Shown: in pieces, positions 1 to 6,357 of the stretch
Layout: each line of letters begins with the position of its first letter
How positions within the stretch are numbered: the stretch's first letter is position 1
Source of the DNA: Spirochaetaceae bacterium
GTDB taxonomy: Bacteria > Spirochaetota > Spirochaetia > Treponematales > Breznakiellaceae
NCBI GenBank assembly: GCA_031278215.1
Contig: JAITKV010000048.1
Location: forward strand, 1 to 64,000
DNA length: 64,000 bases
Reading direction: 5' to 3'
Notes under the pieces: model-generated
What the model saw: the letters and a program-made list of their open reading frames with translations, nothing else
Told to the model about the DNA's origin: nothing
Databases searched by the model: none
Translations under genes and position numbers: made by a program

Positions 1-155
1 CGTATAACAAGTCTGTTTACGCTTCGCCGCATTAGCGGCTCGGACTACGGTTTTGCTAGGTCGGTCGGACTGCGGACTCACTCCCACGCAAAACCTCCGG
101 CACATTTTGTCCGCCCTGCAAAAACGCCGCCGACAGCCGAAACGTTATGCGGCAT
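1..155 (+). repeat. attC-like recombination site (candidate)
   Basis: Starts with GTATAACAAG and ends with CCGAAACGTTATGCGG, an inverted core-site pair (..ATAAC / GTTAT..) bounding ~150 bp of GC-rich dyad-containing DNA, directly before a toxin-antitoxin-like gene. Core match to RYYYAAC/GTTRRRY is imperfect. Confidence 0.35.
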
Positions 156-214
156 TGGTCCAAAATATGATAAAAAACGCTTGACAATATATATTATAAT
201 GCATATTATAAATT

Positions 215-545
215 ATGTGGGAAATATATGCGACAGATGAGTATTTAGAATGGTTTTCTCTATTGTCAGAACATGACAAAGAAGTCATTCTTATAAAGAT
301 TCATTTATTGGTTGAATTTGGACCAGGATTATCAAGGCCTTATGCCGATACATTACACGGTTCAAAAATAAGTAATATGAAAGAATTAAGGGCAAGAACA
401 AATGAACATAATTATAGGATAACATATTATTTTAACAACAAACGCCGGGAATATTATTGAATGGAGGAGATAAAAATGGTAAGGATAAAAAACTGTTTTA
501 CAGGGATTTAATTAGAAAGGCAGAAAATCTTGTATAAAAATATAA
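215..545 (+). pseudogene. HigB/RelE-like toxin, apparently frameshifted
   Basis: ORF 215-460 reads ...LVEFGPGLSRPYADTLHGSKISNMKELRARTNEHNYRITYYFNNKRR (HigB-like phage Gp49 family); the expected C-terminus ILLNGGDKNGKDKKLFYRDLIRKAENL continues in another frame from ~452, then YKNIK in a third frame. Confidence 0.6.
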
Positions 546-569
546 AGATTATGAGTGGAGGAAATAAAA

Positions 570-722
570 TGGCTAAAAAAATAAAAAGTGACGTTGATGA
601 AATGGAGGCAATGATGCCGCCCGTATCTGTACAAAAAGCTCGAATAAAGGCCGAGCACGAAATATTGGCCATAAATCTCGGTCAATTAAGGGAAAAGCGG
701 GGTCTAAAGCAAAATGAAATAG
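570..722 (+). pseudogene. HigA-like XRE antitoxin, 3'-truncated
   Basis: MAKKIKSDVDEMEAMMPPVSVQKARIKAEHEILAINLGQLREKRGLKQNEI is the start of an HTH_XRE antitoxin; homology stops abruptly about 720, followed by sequence that is the antisense of a HepT-like gene. Confidence 0.6.
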
Positions 723-842
723 ATCATTTAATTCATACAGTTCTTCCGGAGAATTTATTTCATCAGTATATTTTTGTATCTTCCCAATATATTCCAATAT
801 GTTTAATAAGTACATTAAATCATTTTTTATATTAGCTAACAT
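722..842 (-). pseudogene. HepT/DUF86 (HEPN) N-terminal fragment
   Basis: MLANIKNDLMYLLNILEYIGKIQKYTDEINSPEELYELND resembles the N-terminus of DUF86/HepT proteins; overlaps the mntA-like stop codon; truncated at the junction with the HigA fragment. Confidence 0.6.
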
Positions 843-1155
843 ATTTCATATCCTTTTGTGCCCTATGCAAAATTATTGGGTTCGCATATTTTTTTATCAT
901 TATATCTACGGATTTCTGGGATATTTTTTCAAGATCATTTTTTAACGCGATTAATTTTTTTAAATCATATGTTTCTAAATCTATATAAAAATCTATATCA
1001 TTTGCTGTTTCACCTCGTGCAAAAGAACCAAAAATTCCGATCTTTTCAAGTTTATATTTTTCGAGAATATTTTCGTTTTTTATTGCCTTTTCCAAGGCTT
1101 CAAATGTTTCTACACTCATATTTTGTATTTTACACCATATTTTTAATTTTTCCAA
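832..1155 (-). CDS. MntA-like minimal nucleotidyltransferase antitoxin
   Basis: IGIFGSFARGETANDIDFYIDLE matches the GSxxxG...DxDxxxD MNT nucleotidyltransferase motif. Confidence 0.75.
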   Translation of the reverse strand: MEKLKIWCKIQNMSVETFEALEKAIKNENILEKYKLEKIGIFGSFARGETANDIDFYIDLETYDLKKLIALKNDLEKISQKSVDIMIKKYANPIILHRAQKDMKYVS

Positions 1156-1335
1156 GTATTAGCATGTGTATAATATTTTATACATTTAATTTTAGGGTAT
1201 TTCGCATACCGTTCCGGCTGTAGCGAACCTGCGGCTTGCCCCCGTTCCAGCCGCCCATAAAGCAATACGCGGCATTACTGCGCCGCAGCGCGGCGGGCCG
1301 GAATGGGGGCAAAGGATCCGTGGAAGGCGCAGCCG

Positions 1336-1408
1336 GCCTAACGAAACGGAATCCCGGCGGAACCCCAAGCCGCCGCCAGGCGGTGAAACAGTTACAGTCC
1401 TGTTAGGC
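1336..1408 (+). repeat. attC-like recombination site (candidate)
   Basis: GCCTAAC at 1336-1342 and GTTAGGC at 1402-1408 are a perfect inverted RYYYAAC/GTTRRRY pair 73 bp end to end, with an internal CGGCGG...CCGCCG dyad. Confidence 0.4.
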
Positions 1409-1425
1409 GAAGCGGTAGCGTAGAC

Positions 1426-1968
1426 CTATTTCCTTTTTAACTGCATGGAGCTTTCTCCCTCGGGTGTAAGCGTTAACGTTAAGCCGGATACCTTGTATTC
1501 AAGCTCGCCAAAGTCAATAATAAACAATTTATTTTTATCTGCCGCCCATTTGAAATCTTCTCCATCCACATTGCCTCTCCCGTCTTTAGCAAGTTCTAAA
1601 TTTTCAAAGAACCCTTCTTCTGTGGGAACCCATTCGCCGACCAGTACCGATGGCCCACCCGGTTTCAAACAAACGTACGTTTCACCATCTTCACCGGTTA
1701 AAGTAAGTTTTGAATCTGCCAGTTGGTAATCAAACGACATCGCCACCTGAGGAGTGCTAATATATAGACGATTTTTTTCAACCTTCCAGGTTATTGCACT
1801 TCCGTCTGCAATTCCGGTTCCGTCGTTTAAAAGCTCGGCGCTGTCGAAACCGCTTCCCTCTACCAACAACCATCTGCCAACCAATGCCGATCTCCCGCCG
1901 CCGCAGGAAGCTAAAAACAAGCCCAGTACCACCAGGCACGTCAACAAAACAGATATTCTTCTTTTCAT
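1426..1968 (-). CDS. Lipoprotein with two tandem repeat domains
   Basis: Start at MKRRISVLLTCLVVLGLFLASC (lipobox LASC); two similar halves LVGRWLLVEGSGFDSAELLNDG... and LVGEWVPTEEGFFENLELAKDG.... Confidence 0.75.
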   Translation of the reverse strand: MKRRISVLLTCLVVLGLFLASCGGGRSALVGRWLLVEGSGFDSAELLNDGTGIADGSAITWKVEKNRLYISTPQVAMSFDYQLADSKLTLTGEDGETYVCLKPGGPSVLVGEWVPTEEGFFENLELAKDGRGNVDGEDFKWAADKNKLFIIDFGELEYKVSGLTLTLTPEGESSMQLKRK

Positions 1969-2121
1969 TTCACAAGGCCATCCCTTTAAAGTATTTATGG
2001 AACATATATTCCATGTTCCCAATATAGTATCGGTATGCTTTTTATTTGTCAATATGGAGGCTTTCCCAAAACTTCAGTAAAAACCGCATTTTCGCAGCCC
2101 GTAGGCGAGACAATGTAGCGT

Positions 2122-2169
2122 CTGTCCCTAAAGCCGCAAACGTAGTTTGCGCACCGGCTTTATGGACAG
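2122..2169. repeat. Long intergenic stem-loop
   Basis: CTGTCCcTAAAGCCGCAAACgtaGTTTGCgcacCGGCTTTAtGGACAG. Confidence 0.6.
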
Positions 2170-2175
2170 CCATTC

Positions 2176-2283
2176 TATTCCCTGACAATTTCAAATTGTC
2201 AGGGAAATCCGATTGTAATTGTTTGTCAGGCAAAGAATTAGCTAATTCCTTGCCTGACAAACCAAAATCTATTGTGTATAAAA
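2176..2283. repeat. Dispersed two-palindrome repeat, copy 1
   Basis: TATTCCCTGACAATTTCAAATTGTCAGGG...TTTGTCAGGCAAAGAATTAGCTAATTCCTTGCCTGACAAACCAAAATCTATTGTGTATAAAA; aligned without gaps to 59114-59221. Confidence 0.9.
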
Positions 2284-2293
2284 CTGCCGAATT

Positions 2294-2640
2294 TCATATT
2301 TTCGCGGGGGACAATCCGATTTCACTTGCCCAAAACAAATGTCCGCCGTGAAGATCAGGGTACATTTGATAATTATAATTTCCCGAAAAATTGACCCCGG
2401 CTTTTAATGTGTGCCCGTTGTTTTGAAGAACAGGCATTTGCCAGGAAATAGTTACCGGGGAAACGCTTATCTTATATTCTGTCATTTCATGGCCCAGGCT
2501 ATACCGAAGGCCAGATTGGGCTGATACGTTAATTCCGATTCTCCGATTTTCCAGGTAATGCCGTATACATATTTTAATTGCATGCCGTTAAACACCATGC
2601 CGATGGGGATACTATGAGTAATAAATTTTTTTGTCAATAC
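2294..2640 (-). pseudogene. Possible outer-membrane beta-barrel gene remnant
   Basis: Minus strand reads ...SIPIGMVFNGMQLKYVYGITWKIGESELTYQPNLAFGIAWAMK* then MTEYKISVSP...GHTLKAGVNFSGNYNYQMYPDLHGGHLFW; short beta-strand-like pieces without a normal start. Confidence 0.3.
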
Positions 2641-2723
2641 AGCAAGAATAATTTTATAACATTTATTCGCGGCGCGGTTTATTTTGCAGGAAAATGGCGC
2701 CGACGCGATACCAATTCCGCTTT

Positions 2724-3593
2724 TTAAACTTTTACCCGCCCTTTAATAAAAGTTGACAAAAGTTCGATCCCCAGGGCAAAGACAAAGACGATCAATACCG
2801 CCAGTCCCGCCCGGCCAAAATGATATGCGTTCATGGCGGCCATGATGGTGTATCCCACTCCGCCGGCTCCCACCATGCCAAGGATTGCCGCCTCCTGGTA
2901 ATTGGTTTCAAAGCGCAGGGCCGTCCAGACGATGATTCCGGAAAGGGAAGAGGGAAGAACCGCGGCGAAAAAAACCTGCGCCCGGTTTGCCCCGGCGGCT
3001 CGAACCGCCTCGATAGCCTCGTCGGGGACCTCCTCAAAAAGCTGGGCAAAGACCATGCCAAAAAACGCGGTGGCATGAAAACCCAAACCCATGATACCCG
3101 AAGCCATGCCAAAACCCATAGAGGCCAGCACCAAAAGCACCCACACCGGCGTGGGTACCGCCCGGATAAAGGCGAGGAAACTTTTGATAAGGGGGGACAA
3201 GGGCTTCCAGGGGCTAATGTTCTCCGCCGCCAAAGCCCCCAGGAAAAGGCCAAAAACCAGACTGTAGATCAAGGCCAGCGCGGCTACGGTAACGGTTTCT
3301 GTAAAAGTTAACAGGGTAAGAGAAAAGCGTTCGGTGGAAAGATGGGCCATATCGAGAAACACCTTTCCCAGCCGGGGAAAACGCTGGAAGAGCTTATGCC
3401 AATCCGCGTTCAGCAGGGCCAGGGACGCCGCCGTTAAGATTCCAAAGAAAATTAAAAATACATAAACCGGCATATCCCGTTTTAAATTTCCTACGGGAAT
3501 TCTCGGCGGCTTGATATTTTGCCCATACCGTGCCTGGATTAGACTCTGTTCCAGCATCAAATTAAAATTATGGCCTTCAAAGAACATGATCAC
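2724..3593 (-). CDS. phnE: Phosphonate-type ABC transporter permease PhnE (second)
   Basis: PhnE-like permease: RAVPTPVWVLLVLASMGFGMASGIMGLGFHATAFFGMVFAQLFEEVPDEAIEAVRAAGA...AAILGMVGAGGVGYTI; adjacent to phnC and phnD. Confidence 0.9.
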   Translation of the reverse strand: MIMFFEGHNFNLMLEQSLIQARYGQNIKPPRIPVGNLKRDMPVYVFLIFFGILTAASLALLNADWHKLFQRFPRLGKVFLDMAHLSTERFSLTLLTFTETVTVAALALIYSLVFGLFLGALAAENISPWKPLSPLIKSFLAFIRAVPTPVWVLLVLASMGFGMASGIMGLGFHATAFFGMVFAQLFEEVPDEAIEAVRAAGANRAQVFFAAVLPSSLSGIIVWTALRFETNYQEAAILGMVGAGGVGYTIMAAMNAYHFGRAGLAVLIVFVFALGIELLSTFIKGRVKV

Positions 3594-3604
3594 CTCTTTT
3601 GGTC

Positions 3605-4462
3605 TTACCGCATAATTTGTTTGCGAAGATAATTGGTTAGCAAATTAACCCCGATGATAATTACGGCCACGGCGAAAATCGAAGTGGAAGCCGCCGCATA
3701 GTTAAACTGTTTGATGTACCCCATAAGCAAAAGGCCGATGCCGCCGGCCCCCACCATGCCGAGGATTGTGGAGGCCCGGATGTTGAGTTCCACACAGTAG
3801 AGGATCCAGGCGATAAAACCCGGCATGGATTCAGGCAGAAGGGCCTGGCTGACTATCGAGGGCATGGCGGCCCCGGCGGCCATAAGGGGTTCCATGGTTT
3901 CGTCCGCCGCCTCATCAAGGATTTCGATAAAAAACCGGGTAAGGTATCCGGTGGTGCCGACAATCAGGGAAAGGACCCCCACCACGGTTCCGATGCCGAA
4001 GGCCGCCACCAGAATAAAGGCCCACACCAGGGGAGGAATGTTCCGCAGGATGGACGCAAAGGTCCGGATGCAGGCGTTGAGCGCCGGAGACCGGGTTATG
4101 GCGGAGCTTCCTAAAAAACTTAAAAAAAGAGCCAGGACCGTGGAAATTCCCGTAGCCCCCAGAGCCATGTAAAGAGTCTGCATTACCGCCAGAAACAGGG
4201 ATCCCAGTCTTCCCATAGAGGGGGGAACAAAGTCGGTAAAGATAAAATCCCAGAATTCCCCCTGGGAAAGCAGGGCTCCAATAGGATTAAACCGGGTAAA
4301 GCCCGTGGAGCCGATAAAAAAAACAATAAGGATGATCAAAAAAACGATCGACGCCTTTAGGCTTTCCCGGGATACAATGCGGATCTTGTCCTCAAAATTC
4401 CGTGTTCCCCCGGCGGGCCCCGGAGTTTTTAACGGGCCCCGGGCCCCCTGTTTATTTATCAT
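3605..4462 (-). CDS. phnE: Phosphonate-type ABC transporter permease PhnE (first)
   Basis: ILRNIPPLVWAFILVAAFGIGTVVGVLSLIVGTTGYLTRFFIEILDEAADETMEPLMAAGA...STILGMVGAGGIGLLLMGYIKQFNY. Confidence 0.9.
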   Translation of the reverse strand: MINKQGARGPLKTPGPAGGTRNFEDKIRIVSRESLKASIVFLIILIVFFIGSTGFTRFNPIGALLSQGEFWDFIFTDFVPPSMGRLGSLFLAVMQTLYMALGATGISTVLALFLSFLGSSAITRSPALNACIRTFASILRNIPPLVWAFILVAAFGIGTVVGVLSLIVGTTGYLTRFFIEILDEAADETMEPLMAAGAAMPSIVSQALLPESMPGFIAWILYCVELNIRASTILGMVGAGGIGLLLMGYIKQFNYAAASTSIFAVAVIIIGVNLLTNYLRKQIMR

Positions 4463-5254
4463 TTAAGCCGCCCCCGGCCCTTCGCCGCTAATCATAAGCT
4501 GTTCCATGGGCTTCCCGTAGATTTTTTCAATCATCGGCTTGGTAAGTTCTGCGGTGGGCCCATCGTATACGATTTCTCCTTCAAACATGCCGACGATCCG
4601 GTCCGAGTATTTAAGGGCCGCGTCAACCTGGTGAAGGTTCACCACGCAGGCAATGCTGTGGCGGCGGCACATGTCCCGGATTAGTTCCATCACCACCTGG
4701 GCGCTGGCAGGGTCCAATGACGCGATGGGTTCATCGCAGAGCAGAACCGCGGGCCGCTGCATCAAGGCCCGGACGATCCCCACCCGCTGGCGCTGGCCGC
4801 CGGAAAGTTCCCCGGCCCGGTGGTAAAGGAAATCCCCCAGCCCGGTTTGTGTAAGGATCTCCACCGCCTGCAATTTGTCTTCCTCTGTATACCGGCCCAA
4901 AATACCGTCCAGGGTATTCATGTAGCCCAGCCGGCCGTGCATTACATTCTGCATCACCGTAAGCCGGCTTACCAAATTGTGATGCTGAAAAACCATGCCT
5001 ACCCGCCGGCGAAGATTCCTAATCCCGGCGGCGGACGCGCCGGTAATTTCTTTTCCTTCGATAAAAATATGCCCCGCCGTGGGGATAACCAGATGGTTAA
5101 TGCAGCGCAGGAGGGTGGACTTTCCCGCCCCCGAAGGGCCGATAATTCCGATCATCTCCCCCTCCTGTACCGCCATATCCAGATTCCGAACCGCCGGCTT
5201 GTCTAAACCCCGGTATATTTTTTGTAAACCCCATACCTTAATAACCGGTTCCAT
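4463..5254 (-). CDS. phnC: Phosphonate-type ABC transporter ATP-binding protein PhnC
   Basis: Walker A GPSGAGKST, signature LSGGQRQRVGIVRALMQRP, Walker B LLCDEP. Confidence 0.92.
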   Translation of the reverse strand: MEPVIKVWGLQKIYRGLDKPAVRNLDMAVQEGEMIGIIGPSGAGKSTLLRCINHLVIPTAGHIFIEGKEITGASAAGIRNLRRRVGMVFQHHNLVSRLTVMQNVMHGRLGYMNTLDGILGRYTEEDKLQAVEILTQTGLGDFLYHRAGELSGGQRQRVGIVRALMQRPAVLLCDEPIASLDPASAQVVMELIRDMCRRHSIACVVNLHQVDAALKYSDRIVGMFEGEIVYDGPTAELTKPMIEKIYGKPMEQLMISGEGPGAA

Positions 5255-5270
5255 GATGCGGCGATAACCT

Positions 5271-6203
5271 TTACTGGGGAATTACTTTCGCCATAAGGTC
5301 CCGGACATAGTCGTAGTCGCTGTCGAAGGCTTCTACAAATTCAGGCCTTTGTTCCGGAGCCATGCCAAACATGTACTGGAAATAGTTGGTGTCTTTGTAA
5401 CCTAAAAGAAACTGCTTAACTTTTTCCCTTAGTTCTTGCGGAAGATCCTTCCTGATGGCTACGGGGGAAGAAGGAATTCTAGGGGATTCGTGGATCACCA
5501 CAAAGTCGCCTTCCTTGGCCCGGCCCGCGGCGATTTCCGCGGCCAGAATATCCGAGGCCACCGGTGCGGCGTCAATGTCTCCGTTAATTACCCCCTGGAG
5601 TCCGTTTTGGTGTTTTCCGGAAAAAGTTACCGAAGCAAAAAATTTGCCGTTGGTGTGGAAGTCTTCGTTGGTCGTGCCGGGAAAGGTGTTCATCAGTTCC
5701 AGGGTCGGCACATAGTTACCCGAAGTGGAAGCGGGGTCCACAAAGGCAAAGGTTTTGCCCTGCAGATCCTGAAGGGTCTTGATGGAACTTCCCGCCTTGA
5801 CGATGATCTTCGACGTATACCCGGCCTGGCTTTTGTCTCCGAAAATCGCAGGGGTAACCATTGCTTCCGCCCCCGCCCGTTCTGCGGCCTGCACATACGA
5901 AACAGGCCCGTAGTAAACAATGTCCGCATGCTTAGTCCGCATGGCTTCTACCACGGCGTTGTAATCCGCCGCGTTAATCTCCCGGACCTTGATGCCCAGG
6001 GCGGCGCTCATGTCCCCCTGCAGGGCGCTGCGGTACTCCGCCAATTCCTCGCTGGCTTCATTAGGAAGGTAACACATCACCAGTTCTTCCGGGTCAGCTT
6101 CGGCGGAGGCGCCCTCCGTATTCGTCCTGGCACAGTTTGTAACGCCGGCAAAAAGTATAATCCCCGTCATCAGGATAAAGCCGGCCTTTCTTAAAAAATT
6201 CAT
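5271..6203 (-). CDS. phnD: Phosphonate-type substrate-binding lipoprotein PhnD
   Basis: Lipobox GVTNC; PhnD-like YYGPVSYVQAAERAGAEAMVTPAIFGDKSQAGYTSKIIVKAGSSIKTLQDLQGKTFAFVDPASTSGNYVP. Confidence 0.9.
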   Translation of the reverse strand: MNFLRKAGFILMTGIILFAGVTNCARTNTEGASAEADPEELVMCYLPNEASEELAEYRSALQGDMSAALGIKVREINAADYNAVVEAMRTKHADIVYYGPVSYVQAAERAGAEAMVTPAIFGDKSQAGYTSKIIVKAGSSIKTLQDLQGKTFAFVDPASTSGNYVPTLELMNTFPGTTNEDFHTNGKFFASVTFSGKHQNGLQGVINGDIDAAPVASDILAAEIAAGRAKEGDFVVIHESPRIPSSPVAIRKDLPQELREKVKQFLLGYKDTNYFQYMFGMAPEQRPEFVEAFDSDYDYVRDLMAKVIPQ

Positions 6204-6357
6204 AATAGTCTCCTTGCCTTATAAGCTGTTGAAGGTCCGTCCAATACCGCGGACCCTTATGCGGTCCATTGATAAGGGGCTATCGTTAATGTTTTGTTAC
6301 AATCGTATAAAAAAGAGATAAAAAGACCGGGAGAAAGGGCGGCGCAAACCCGGCGGT

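Noticed and set aside
5436-6194. 252-aa plus-strand ORF antisense to phnD
   Set aside because: Shadow ORF of a well-supported gene.
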